A DNA stretch of 14,498 nucleotides from the NCBI GenBank assembly GCA_937916405.1, contig CALFUF010000153.1, positions 1 through 14,498 of the forward strand. Direction: 5' to 3'. The stretch comes from an uncultured Prevotella sp. (lineage in GTDB: Bacteria; Bacteroidota; Bacteroidia; Bacteroidales; Bacteroidaceae). Positions 7,333-14,498 of this stretch are shown here, in pieces. Position numbers and translations under genes: made by a program. Position 1 is the first letter of the stretch; each line of letters starts with the position of its first letter. The notes beneath the pieces were generated by a model that saw only the letters and a list, made by a program, of their open reading frames with translations, had not been told where the DNA came from and did not search any database.

Positions 7333-8153
7333 GAAAAATACTACTACTTATACTTCTTACATCTTCCATCATCCATCTTCCAACTTTCGCCCAATATGAC
7401 CTGCTGTCAGCAAAGAAAGGGGTCATTAAGGGTAACTATAACTTCTGGGTCTATACCCCAGAGGAATATTACTATACACAAGAAGATACTCCGCTTATTT
7501 TCTTCCTGCATGGTGCTAGTCTCTGCGGTCACGACCTCAACCGGGTATTACGCTATGGATCTATCGATGCAGCGAAGATGGGACTCATGATTCCAGCTTT
7601 AATTGTCGCTCCGCAGAATCCTGGCGGATGGTGGAATCCCCACAAGCTCAATGAGATTTTGGAATGGATGAAACAACATTATGTCTTCGACGAGTCACGA
7701 GTCTATGTGTTAGGCATGAGTCTTGGAGGTTATGGGACACTGGATTTCGCTGGTACCTATCCTGAGAAGATTGCGGCAGCTATTGCCCTCTGTGGAGGTA
7801 GTACATTGAAAGACTATCGAGGACTGGGAGAACTGCCTTTGTGGATTGTCCATGGTACTGCTGACCGTGCCGTCTCTGTCCGGGAATCACAAAAAGTAGT
7901 GACTGGCATGAATACATTAGGCATCACAAGCCGACTGCGTTATAACTGGCTGCCAGGAGCATCCCATGGTGCTTTAGCTCGCTATTTCTATACCAGCAAG
8001 ACTTACGAATGGTTATTCCAGCATACACTAAGAGACCCTTGGCGACCTGTGAATACTACCATTGACATTACCAAGAGTGACCTCTCTAATGCCTATAGGG
8101 AGTTTCAGCATCGTACTGACCAGTTAGAGCGGGAGTTGGATAATGAGCGATAA
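7329..8153 (+). CDS. Exported alpha/beta hydrolase, esterase/carboxylesterase-like (hydrolase B)
   Basis: This is a 274-residue paralogue of hydrolase A with identical spacing throughout. It has a signal peptide of about 21 residues (PTFA-Q), HGAS at 61-64, Ser131 in GMSLGG, Asp179 in HGTAD and His213 in GASHG, so the triad is intact. Sequence between the triad residues is strongly conserved with A ('TYPEKIAAAIALCGGSTL' is identical in both). Differences cluster at 31-51, 191-200 and the C-terminus: B ends in an acidic/mixed helix (QLERELDNER) and A in a basic one. The start ATG overlaps the propeller gene's stop by 4 nt, indicating coupling. The two copies with diverged tails and partly diverged surface stretches suggest related but distinct substrates or partners. 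Ester hydrolysis on a cell-envelope or extracellular glycan is the likely role; the substrate is unknown. Confidence 0.88.
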   Translation: MRKILLLILLTSSIIHLPTFAQYDLLSAKKGVIKGNYNFWVYTPEEYYYTQEDTPLIFFLHGASLCGHDLNRVLRYGSIDAAKMGLMIPALIVAPQNPGGWWNPHKLNEILEWMKQHYVFDESRVYVLGMSLGGYGTLDFAGTYPEKIAAAIALCGGSTLKDYRGLGELPLWIVHGTADRAVSVRESQKVVTGMNTLGITSRLRYNWLPGASHGALARYFYTSKTYEWLFQHTLRDPWRPVNTTIDITKSDLSNAYREFQHRTDQLERELDNER

Positions 8154-8192
8154 TTTTCTGAGGCTATTTACCTGAATATCAATTATTATTAT

Positions 8193-8200
8193 TACCTTTG
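8193..8200 (+). promoter_or_regulatory. -7 promoter element (TACCTTTG) of the O-acetylation operon
   Basis: TACCTTTG fits TAnnTTTG and lies 26 nt before the ATG at 8227 in the 73-base gap after hydrolase B. No convincing -33 TTTG is seen. It is the only promoter-like element found for the four-gene operon, whose internal gaps are 8, 4 and 3 nt. Confidence 0.5.
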
Positions 8201-8226
8201 CACGCCGAATAAGGACAGTATTAATA

Positions 8227-8943
8227 ATGAAAAGAATAGGACTTCTGGTTTTATGGGGATTGTGGTTATGTGGAACGACACTGGCGCAGTCAACCATGCA
8301 TGTTGTCATCCTTGGGGATTCCAATACTTTTATCGGAGGTGACCAATGTGATAAACCTCAGGGATGGAACAAATGGTTTAAAGACCTGGCAAAGCCCCTC
8401 TCTTGCCGTAGCTATGCCCGTAGTGGGGCGACGTGGACACATACTCCGGAGACCACCTATGACATAGAGGAAAACACAGGTGTGCTAAGTGACAATAATG
8501 TTATCTATAACCAAGTTAACCGCCTGCTGAAAGAGACTGACGAGAGTAAGACACAACCTACACCTGACCTTATTCTCATCATGGCAGGCACTAACGATTT
8601 GTGGTTTGCCGATAAACGACCAGAGCCTTTGGCAAAGTATATCCACCAGAATTGTGAGGCTCTGGCGACAGCCTTCCCGAAAGCACGTATTATTCTGATA
8701 ACTCCTCCACCCTTTACAAAAGTGCCAATGTTGAAACAGCATCAGGCTGCTACTGATATTGAGCAATGTGCCAAGACGATGCATCTGTCTGTCATCCGTT
8801 TAGATCAGGCGACACCGCTCCTACCTGCAAAGAAGCTCATCAGAAGAGGCTATTCTAAGGACGGAGTGCATACCACAGAGAAAGGAGCAAAAGTACTAGG
8901 ACGATATATTTACAAACAAGTGCAGGAATTACTGCAGCACTAA
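8227..8943 (+). CDS. Exported SGNH/GDSL hydrolase
   Basis: This is a 238-residue secreted esterase/lipase-like protein of the SGNH superfamily. A signal peptide spans about residues 1-21 (TTLA-Q). The four conserved blocks are all present: GDS with Ser32 as nucleophile, Gly67 in ARSGAT, Asn123 in GTND, and the Asp212/His215 pair in DGVH. The length is typical of a single-domain member. It opens a tight operon with an MBOAT acyltransferase and two DHHW/AlgX-like proteins, so a carbohydrate O-acetyl esterase, or an accessory acetyl-handling enzyme, is the most sensible reading. Acyl-hydrolase activity on lipids or arylesters cannot be excluded from the sequence. Confidence 0.88.
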   Translation: MKRIGLLVLWGLWLCGTTLAQSTMHVVILGDSNTFIGGDQCDKPQGWNKWFKDLAKPLSCRSYARSGATWTHTPETTYDIEENTGVLSDNNVIYNQVNRLLKETDESKTQPTPDLILIMAGTNDLWFADKRPEPLAKYIHQNCEALATAFPKARIILITPPPFTKVPMLKQHQAATDIEQCAKTMHLSVIRLDQATPLLPAKKLIRRGYSKDGVHTTEKGAKVLGRYIYKQVQELLQH

Positions 8944-8951
8944 AAAACAAC

Positions 8952-10394
8952 ATGGTATTCTCAGATTTATTCTTCCTCTTCGTATTCCTTCCTGCTTTCC
9001 TGCTGTGCTATCTCATAGCCACATGGGTCGACCACAAATGGCTGTCTGATGAAAACACACGCTGCAATCGAGCGAAGAATCTCATACTGGTATGTTTCTC
9101 CCTTATCTTTTATGCTTGGGGAGAACCCGTCTATGTCTTCCTGATGCTCTTCTGTGTCTTTGTGAATTACTTAGTAGGATTAGGGATTGACAGTTCGGAA
9201 AAGTATCGAAAGGCTGTGCTGGTAATAGGTTTGATTCTCAATGTCGCTATCATCGGTACTTTCAAATATCTCGGTTTCTTTGCACAATGTCTTTGTGATA
9301 TAGGTATTGAAGTGGCAAAACCGAATATCGCCCTGCCTATCGGTATCAGTTTCTACACCTTCCAGTCTATCTCCTACCTGATAGATGTCTATCGCAGGGA
9401 GTCACCTGTGCAGCGTCGTTTCCCCGATCTTTTACTATATATCTCCATGTTCCCGCAACTCATAGCAGGACCTATTGTCCGTTATGGCACGGTGGCTGAC
9501 GAGATACATCATCGCCATGTGAATGCCACAGACTTCTCGGATGGCATTTATCGTTTCCTCATCGGACTGGGTAAGAAAGTGATTATCGCCAACCAACTGT
9601 CGGAAATCTCCGACCAATTCCTAGTTAGTGGACTCAACACACTGACAATGGCTGGCGCATGGATAGGTATTGTCGCCTTTACGTTACAAATATATTTCGA
9701 CTTCTCTGGCTACTCTGATATGGCAATTGGACTGGGACGTTGTATGGGATTCCATTTCAATGAGAACTTTCGTCATCCATATTGCTGTAACTCTATCACC
9801 GACTTCTGGCGTAGATGGCATATCTCCTTAGGTAGTTTTTTCCGCGACTATGTATATATCCCCTTGGGTGGTAACCGTCGTCATCAAGCAGTAAACATCC
9901 TTGTGGTATGGTTCCTAACGGGTATGTGGCATGGAGCCAGTTGGAACTTCATTATCTGGGGTGTCTACTTTGGTATCATCGTGATGCTGGAGAAATACAC
10001 GTTACTGAGGGTACACGACCGTATCCCCGCTGTCCTCCTGCATATATATAGTATGCTGCTGGTCATCGCAGGCTGGGGCATCTTCTATTTCGACAACTTC
10101 GACCAGATGGTGGTGTTCTTCCAGGCGTTCTTCGGTAATACCGCCTCGTTCTATGACTTTGTCGACGAGAGTGCCTTGTTGGATAACTTCTGGCTATGGA
10201 TAGTCGCCATCTTCTTCTGTCTGCCAGTACGGACGACTTTAGGTGAGTGGACCGACCGTCTGTTAGGCGACAATGGTTTTAAGACGACAGTTGTCTATGC
10301 CTCCCGCATTATCCTGTCGGTAGGTATCTTGATACTCAGCACCGCCCTACTGGTTGGTGCCACCAATAATGCGTTTATTTATACTAGATTCTAA
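8952..10394 (+). CDS. MBOAT family membrane O-acyltransferase (AlgI-like)
   Basis: This is a 480-residue polytopic inner-membrane protein with about ten or more hydrophobic segments. It carries the hallmarks of the AlgI/DltB/PatA branch of MBOAT proteins: 'ALPIGISFYTFQSISYLIDVYR' around 128-148, 'PQLIAGPIVRY' at 168-178, 'FDFSGYSDMAIG' at 249-260, 'DFWRRWHISLGSFFRDYVY' at 284-302 with His290, and 'TGMWHGASWN' at 323-332 with His327, the invariant MBOAT histidine. In AlgI systems it moves acetyl groups from a cytoplasmic donor across the membrane for transfer to a glycan by periplasmic SGNH partners. Two such partners follow directly. The start ATG follows the SGNH gene's stop by 8 nt. The acceptor (exopolysaccharide, lipopolysaccharide or peptidoglycan) is not revealed by this window. 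Confidence 0.93.
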   Translation: MVFSDLFFLFVFLPAFLLCYLIATWVDHKWLSDENTRCNRAKNLILVCFSLIFYAWGEPVYVFLMLFCVFVNYLVGLGIDSSEKYRKAVLVIGLILNVAIIGTFKYLGFFAQCLCDIGIEVAKPNIALPIGISFYTFQSISYLIDVYRRESPVQRRFPDLLLYISMFPQLIAGPIVRYGTVADEIHHRHVNATDFSDGIYRFLIGLGKKVIIANQLSEISDQFLVSGLNTLTMAGAWIGIVAFTLQIYFDFSGYSDMAIGLGRCMGFHFNENFRHPYCCNSITDFWRRWHISLGSFFRDYVYIPLGGNRRHQAVNILVVWFLTGMWHGASWNFIIWGVYFGIIVMLEKYTLLRVHDRIPAVLLHIYSMLLVIAGWGIFYFDNFDQMVVFFQAFFGNTASFYDFVDESALLDNFWLWIVAIFFCLPVRTTLGEWTDRLLGDNGFKTTVVYASRIILSVGILILSTALLVGATNNAFIYTRF

Positions 10395-10398
10395 ATAT

Positions 10399-11394
10399 AT
10401 GAAAAGAAAGATATTTATAGGAGGATTGTTTTTGTTAGGCTCTTTAATGGTTTTTGCGGAGCATGCACGACTGACCCGCTCTGGTATTATTATTGTAGGA
10501 AGTGGTGAGCATGTGCGTGCCTTTGAGCCTTTCCGTGGTACGATAGACGGTGGACAAGGCTATGCTGATGCTGTCAACAGATATAAGAATACCTTTGGTG
10601 ATGCTGTCAACGTGTATTGCATGATTATACCGACTGCTGTCGCTATCTACTGCCCAGATGAGGCAAGGGGCTGGACCAAGGACCAACGTGGCACCGTCCG
10701 TAATATTTATGGAAGACTATCTGACTCCGTAAAGGTAGTCGACTTGTTTGACACGATGGATGAGCATGCCTCCGAGGATATTTACTCACGTACAGATCAT
10801 CATTGGGCTCCTTTAGGTGCCTATTATGCCGCCAAGCAGTTTGCCAGTCTTGCCGGTGTGCCTTTTGCTGATTTGTCTACCTACGAGAAGCATGTCATCC
10901 ATGACTATGTGGGAACCATGTACCGCTTCTCCCGTGATGCCGCAGTAAAGAACGCCCCAGAAGACTTTGTGTATTATGTACCGACTGATGTCGACTACAC
11001 CACCACCTATATCCGTTACCAATTGGGTAAGAACCGTAAGGTCGTTGGAGAGAAAGCACCAGAGGAGGGAAACTTCTTTTATGACTACGAGGATGGAAGC
11101 AGCGCAGCCTATATGACTTTCATGCATGGCGATACCAATACCACAAAGGTAAAAACCTCTACCCACAACGGGCGGCGTCTGTTGATTCTGAAAGACAGCT
11201 ATGGCAATGCCATTCCTGCTTATCTTTTTCATTCTTTCGAGGAGATTCATGTAGTTGACTGCCGTTATTTCACGAAGAATATCGTTCATTATGTACATAA
11301 AAATGATATCACAGATATTCTCTTCGCCAATAATGCCGGACATGCTTATGCAGCTGTCACCCACCAGGCATATAACCGTTATCTGGAACAGTAA
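10399..11394 (+). CDS. DHHW/AlgJ-AlgX-like SGNH protein, short form (O-acetyltransferase partner 1)
   Basis: This is a 331-residue protein from ATG 10399, 4 nt after the MBOAT stop. A TTG start at 10354 would overlap the MBOAT gene and push the signal segment inward, so it is rejected. Residues about 4-20 are a signal peptide or anchor. The SGNH-like domain starts almost at once (GIIIVGSGEHVR, 29-40). The motif RTDHHW at 131-136 supplies Asp133 and His135, and Ser267 in LKDSYGN the nucleophile, matching the Asp-x-His plus Ser triad of AlgX/AlgJ. It aligns without a gap to the second DHHW protein with a constant offset of 111 residues; by hand count about 176 of 303 residues are identical. It lacks the roughly 110-residue N-terminal region of that paralogue. 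Cys74 and Cys85 are conserved in both. The probable role is transfer of acetyl groups delivered by the MBOAT protein to a periplasmic glycan. Confidence 0.85.
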   Translation: MKRKIFIGGLFLLGSLMVFAEHARLTRSGIIIVGSGEHVRAFEPFRGTIDGGQGYADAVNRYKNTFGDAVNVYCMIIPTAVAIYCPDEARGWTKDQRGTVRNIYGRLSDSVKVVDLFDTMDEHASEDIYSRTDHHWAPLGAYYAAKQFASLAGVPFADLSTYEKHVIHDYVGTMYRFSRDAAVKNAPEDFVYYVPTDVDYTTTYIRYQLGKNRKVVGEKAPEEGNFFYDYEDGSSAAYMTFMHGDTNTTKVKTSTHNGRRLLILKDSYGNAIPAYLFHSFEEIHVVDCRYFTKNIVHYVHKNDITDILFANNAGHAYAAVTHQAYNRYLEQ

Positions 11395-11397
11395 GTC

Positions 11398-12828
11398 ATG
11401 AAACACTATATCTATATTGCCGTTATCAGCCTCATCTTCCTTGCTTTTGCCGTGGTGTTCGATACTTTCCCACGTAGCACGGTATCGGAATTGGAGAAAC
11501 GTGAACTAGCCACTTTCCCTGAATTCTCATGGGAACGGCTTGCAGACGGCTCGTTTACAAGTGATGTCTCTACATGGTTCAGTGATAGTGAGCCATACCG
11601 TGACCTATTCATGACCCTCAGTATGCAGGTTAAGGATCTCATTGCCATTGCTCCTTCAGAGGATAACGTCAAGTTTCATGCTGGTGACATGGAACTGGAG
11701 AAAGGTGACGGAGAACTATCAACAGTAAAGGACAAAGAGCCAAAAGACAGTATGACGATCAACGAGTATGAGAATCATATCAATGCTGACGAGAATGCGA
11801 AGATAGCCAATGCAGGTATTATCATCGTAGGAAAAGGTGATAAGGTACGTGCTCTGATGGCATATGGTGGTGGTCCGAAAGGCTGTGTCGGTTATGCACA
11901 GGCAGCCAATAAATATAAGGAGGTGTTTGGCGACAAGGTAAACATCTACTGTATGGTGATTCCTACTGCTGTCGAGTTCTATTGCCCCGATAAAGCGAAA
12001 AACCGCACTAACAGACAATTACCTACCATCCGTAATGTGGTGGCTCACCTCGATCCCAGGGTAAAACCTGTTGATGTATATACTACCCTCGGAAAACATG
12101 CCAATGAGGATATATACCTGCGCACCGACCACCATTGGTCACCTCTTGGTGGCTATTATGCCGCTCAGGAGTTTGCACGGGTGGCAGGAGTTCCATTTAA
12201 AGACCTCTCCCATTATGAACGTAGGGTGACCCATGGCTACGTCGGCAGTATGTATGGCTACTCCAAAGACATCTCCATCAAGAACGCTCCTGAGGATTTT
12301 GTATATTATGTACCACAGGGTGTGGAATACACGACGACCTATACAAACTATAATATCAATAAAAACTATCAGGTGACTGGTGAGGGCAAACCTTTTACGG
12401 CTCCTTTCTTCTTTAAGTTCAAGGACGGACATGGTGGCGCCTACTGCACGATGATGGGTGGTGACACTAAACTAACACAGGTTCGCACCTCCACCCATAA
12501 CGGTCGTCGTGTGATTATCCTCAAGGACAGCTTTGGTAATATGCTACCGGGCTACTTGTTCTTCTCCTTCGAGGAGGTGCATGTCATCGACTCCCGTTAT
12601 TTCACTAAAGATATTATCGCCTATGTTGATGAGAACAAAATCACGGACATCCTTTTTGCCAATAACATCTTCAAGGCATATAGTAGTCATACCTACGACT
12701 CCTTTCTCCGTTTCCTCCATCAACAATGGCATCGTCCGGGCGCTGATTCCGCCAAACTGGAGAAGATGAGGAGTGATAGTGTGAAACAGAAGAAACAGAA
12801 AACAGAGAAACTTGATTCCATTCACTAA
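11398..12828 (+). CDS. DHHW/AlgJ-AlgX-like SGNH protein, full-length form (O-acetyltransferase partner 2)
   Basis: This is a 476-residue protein with an N-terminal signal anchor (about 3-20). Next comes the family's typical juxtamembrane region, 'FPRSTVSELEKRELATFPEFSW' at about 24-45, then 'FTSDVSTWFSDSEPYRD', a charged linker (about 95-135) and the SGNH-like domain. RTDHHWSPLGGYY at 242-254 gives Asp244 and His246, and Ser378 lies in LKDSFGN, so the triad is complete. Cys185 and Cys196 are shared with the short paralogue. A Lys/Gln-rich tail of about 30 residues follows the paralogous region. The gene begins 3 nt after the previous stop, so it is co-translated with it, and its stop overlaps the stop of the convergent kinase gene by 4 nt. 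The family is known from alginate and other polysaccharide acetylation. I expect it to work in the periplasm on the same glycan as the short form. Confidence 0.88.
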   Translation: MKHYIYIAVISLIFLAFAVVFDTFPRSTVSELEKRELATFPEFSWERLADGSFTSDVSTWFSDSEPYRDLFMTLSMQVKDLIAIAPSEDNVKFHAGDMELEKGDGELSTVKDKEPKDSMTINEYENHINADENAKIANAGIIIVGKGDKVRALMAYGGGPKGCVGYAQAANKYKEVFGDKVNIYCMVIPTAVEFYCPDKAKNRTNRQLPTIRNVVAHLDPRVKPVDVYTTLGKHANEDIYLRTDHHWSPLGGYYAAQEFARVAGVPFKDLSHYERRVTHGYVGSMYGYSKDISIKNAPEDFVYYVPQGVEYTTTYTNYNINKNYQVTGEGKPFTAPFFFKFKDGHGGAYCTMMGGDTKLTQVRTSTHNGRRVIILKDSFGNMLPGYLFFSFEEVHVIDSRYFTKDIIAYVDENKITDILFANNIFKAYSSHTYDSFLRFLHQQWHRPGADSAKLEKMRSDSVKQKKQKTEKLDSIH

Positions 12829-14486
12829 TACTCAAACGAGCTTCCTCCTAGGAACTCCCTCAACAAGGAAGTTGGTGGAATCTGATCTTCTGGAATAGGC
12901 TGGATATAACGTAGGAACTTCAACAAACGATATGCCTCGGCATATTCCACACAGTTTTCAGGAACCTCTTCCAACATCGGAATAGCCTGTCCACGAATGA
13001 CGGCAAGCTCGAAAAGCATGGCAGTATTGAACATGGCATCGGCATTCTCCTGATAAGGGAATATCCATTTATTCTCACCACGGCGCACGGAAGGCCAGCG
13101 ACGTATCGTCTCCTGCGCTGATACTCCGCGATACTTATAGTCACGGATGATACGACGTAACAGACGATTGTCTGTGGTAGGGATATAGTTATGATTATCC
13201 AACAAGATTGTCGTCAATGCTGAGGCATAGATACGGAACTTCTGTGGCTCGGGAATCTGCGCTGTCAGCTCTGGGTTCAAGGCGTGGATACCCTCCACCA
13301 CCAATACCTCATTACCTTTCAGTTGCAATTTCTTACCACTCGACTCACTGATTCCTTTTTGGAAATTATAGCGAGGCAGCTCCACCTCCTCACCTTGCAA
13401 CAAGGCATTTATCTGCTCGTTAAGCAAAGGAATATTCAAAGCATGCAGATGCTCATAGTCATAATCACCTTTCTCGTCACGGGGAGTCTGTTCGCGACTG
13501 ACAAAATAATCGTCTAGGGAGATACCCACAGGTTGGATACCATTAACGGCAAGTTGTACGGAAAGTCGCTTACAAGTGGTTGTCTTACCACTGCTCGACG
13601 GACCCGCTATCAGTACCATCTTCACTTCCTTTCGAGAGGCTATCTCATCGGCTATCTGAGAGATTTTCTTCTCCTGTAACGCCTCACTGACCTGTATCAG
13701 TTGGGCTGAATGCCCGCTTTGGATGGCACGGTTCAGGTCACCGACAGTACGCAGCCTAAGGATTGTCTGCCAACGATGGTGCTCCTTGAAAATCTCAAAC
13801 ATCTTATCCTGTTGCACCATCTCCCCCAATTTAGAGGGGTCGCTTGCCGTAGGGATGCGTAATAGCATCCCATCGTAATAGGGCTCCAGCCCGAAGAGAT
13901 AGAGTTGTGAGGTATTGGTCAACAAACTGCCATAATAGTAATCAATATAGCCCCCGATGTCATAATAGGTCGTGTACAGGTTTCCTGAACCTTCAAGCAG
14001 TCGCACCTTAGAGAAAGACTTCGACTCTTGGAACATTCGGACAGCCTCCTCCGTCGTCGTCTCATGTCGATGGATTGGCATCTTCGCTGTAATAATCTCC
14101 TGCATCCGCTGACGGATGGCGTCTATATCCTCTACCGTCACTGGACGGTCGAGGCGGAGGTCCACATAATAACCGTTAGACACAGGGATGTCAATCACCA
14201 CCGTGCAATCGGGATAGAGTTCGTGAGCCGCCTTGTTGAGTACGAAAAACAAACTGCGGGTATAGGCTCGAAGTGCCGAACTTTCATGCATATCCAGGAA
14301 CTCCACCTCTTTCGGCTTGTACACTCGAAAATGCATTCCCTCCACCTTATTATTGACTCTTGCCGTGATAGGACCATACTCCATCTGGAGCCCTGCCTGA
14401 GAAAAAATATCAGAAAGTGTGCTTCCAATGTTGATATTTAGAGTTTTTTTATTATTTTTGCAACGGATTTGGATTTTTTGTTCCAT
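12825..14486 (-). CDS. Nucleoside (uridine-type) kinase with ThrRS-like TGS/N2 N-terminal half
   Basis: This is a 553-residue cytoplasmic protein. Residues about 1-65 resemble a TGS domain. Residues about 70-155 resemble the second N-terminal domain of threonyl-tRNA synthetase ('HELYPDCTVVIDIPVSNG', 'YVDLRLDRPVTVEDIDAI', 'RMQEIITAKMPI'). The C-terminal half is a P-loop kinase of the uridine kinase/phosphoribulokinase type: Walker A GPSSSGKT at 295-302, 'ISLDDYF' after it, 'YDYEHLHALNI', 'PRYNFQKG', 'VLVVEGIHALNP' and 'TDNRLLRRIIRDYKYRG'. It probably phosphorylates a nucleoside such as uridine or cytidine using ATP or GTP. This fusion is annotated as nucleoside kinase across Bacteroidetes and Firmicutes, and the role of its N-terminal half is unclear. 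The ATG lies 12 bases from the window edge, so its promoter is not visible. It is convergent with, and functionally unrelated to, the acetylation operon. Confidence 0.88.
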   Translation of the reverse strand: MEQKIQIRCKNNKKTLNINIGSTLSDIFSQAGLQMEYGPITARVNNKVEGMHFRVYKPKEVEFLDMHESSALRAYTRSLFFVLNKAAHELYPDCTVVIDIPVSNGYYVDLRLDRPVTVEDIDAIRQRMQEIITAKMPIHRHETTTEEAVRMFQESKSFSKVRLLEGSGNLYTTYYDIGGYIDYYYGSLLTNTSQLYLFGLEPYYDGMLLRIPTASDPSKLGEMVQQDKMFEIFKEHHRWQTILRLRTVGDLNRAIQSGHSAQLIQVSEALQEKKISQIADEIASRKEVKMVLIAGPSSSGKTTTCKRLSVQLAVNGIQPVGISLDDYFVSREQTPRDEKGDYDYEHLHALNIPLLNEQINALLQGEEVELPRYNFQKGISESSGKKLQLKGNEVLVVEGIHALNPELTAQIPEPQKFRIYASALTTILLDNHNYIPTTDNRLLRRIIRDYKYRGVSAQETIRRWPSVRRGENKWIFPYQENADAMFNTAMLFELAVIRGQAIPMLEEVPENCVEYAEAYRLLKFLRYIQPIPEDQIPPTSLLREFLGGSSFEY

Positions 14487-14498
14487 ATTTCCACAATT

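Noticed and set aside
10354..10398. Upstream TTG start for the short DHHW protein
   Set aside because: It would overlap the MBOAT gene by 41 nt and put 15 residues before the signal segment, while ATG 10399 gives a normal signal peptide and a 4-nt gap as in the rest of the operon.
10813..11406. 197-codon open frame on the minus strand opposite the short DHHW gene
   Set aside because: The + strand gene has a complete catalytic motif set and a paralogue next to it; the antisense frame shows no recognisable domain and is best explained as a shadow.
14453..14460. TATTTTTG on the + strand, resembling a -7 promoter element pointing out of the window
   Set aside because: It lies inside the kinase gene in a Lys/Asn-rich AAA/AAT codon run that makes this string by chance; no downstream gene is visible to support it.

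Overview
The window looks like chromosomal DNA from a Bacteroidota member, most likely Bacteroidales and probably Prevotella or a relative. The reasons are: several starts preceded by the Bacteroidetes -7 promoter element TAnnTTTG instead of Shine-Dalgarno sites; a TonB-receptor-like OMP_b-brl_3 barrel with the usual C-terminal 'YRFG...VKKA..SIENDD' ending; and a nucleoside kinase with a ThrRS-like N-terminal half. The genus is inferred from overall similarity, not from a marker gene. The window is densely coding, with ten complete genes plus one that begins 12 bases inside the right edge. No intergenic gap reaches 100 bases. I see no tRNA, rRNA, mobile element or CRISPR array.

Left part (1-4381): an outer-membrane beta-barrel protein on + (9-2225) converges with an AsmA/TamB-like membrane-anchored protein on - (2264-4297). 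The 38-base gap between their stops holds no convincing hairpin. The AsmA-like gene and the next + gene share an 84-base divergent promoter region with a -7 element on each strand.

Middle (4382-8153): four exported envelope proteins on +. They are an alpha/beta-hydrolase esterase (A), an RlpA-like double-psi beta-barrel protein, a PQQ-like beta-propeller lipoprotein, and a second alpha/beta hydrolase (B) that aligns with A without gaps. The last three are translationally coupled by 1-nt and 4-nt overlaps. Hydrolase A and the RlpA gene each have their own -7 element.

Right part (8227-12828): a tight + operon of an exported SGNH/GDSL hydrolase, an MBOAT acyltransferase of the AlgI type, and two tandem AlgJ/AlgX-like 'DHHW' SGNH proteins, with gaps of only 3-8 nt. 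This is the classic architecture of a polysaccharide O-acetylation machine: a membrane acyl carrier/transferase plus periplasmic SGNH transferases. No glycosyltransferase or polymerase is present, so the acceptor glycan is made elsewhere.

Taken together, 4382-12828 can be read as an envelope-glycan modification island: O-acetyl transfer (MBOAT plus two DHHW proteins), possible removal (SGNH hydrolase and two alpha/beta esterases), and a peptidoglycan-acting RlpA with a propeller lipoprotein. The family assignments are well supported. The joint function and the substrate are inference. A convergent nucleoside kinase gene (12825-14486, -) closes the window, its stop overlapping that of the last DHHW gene by 4 nt.
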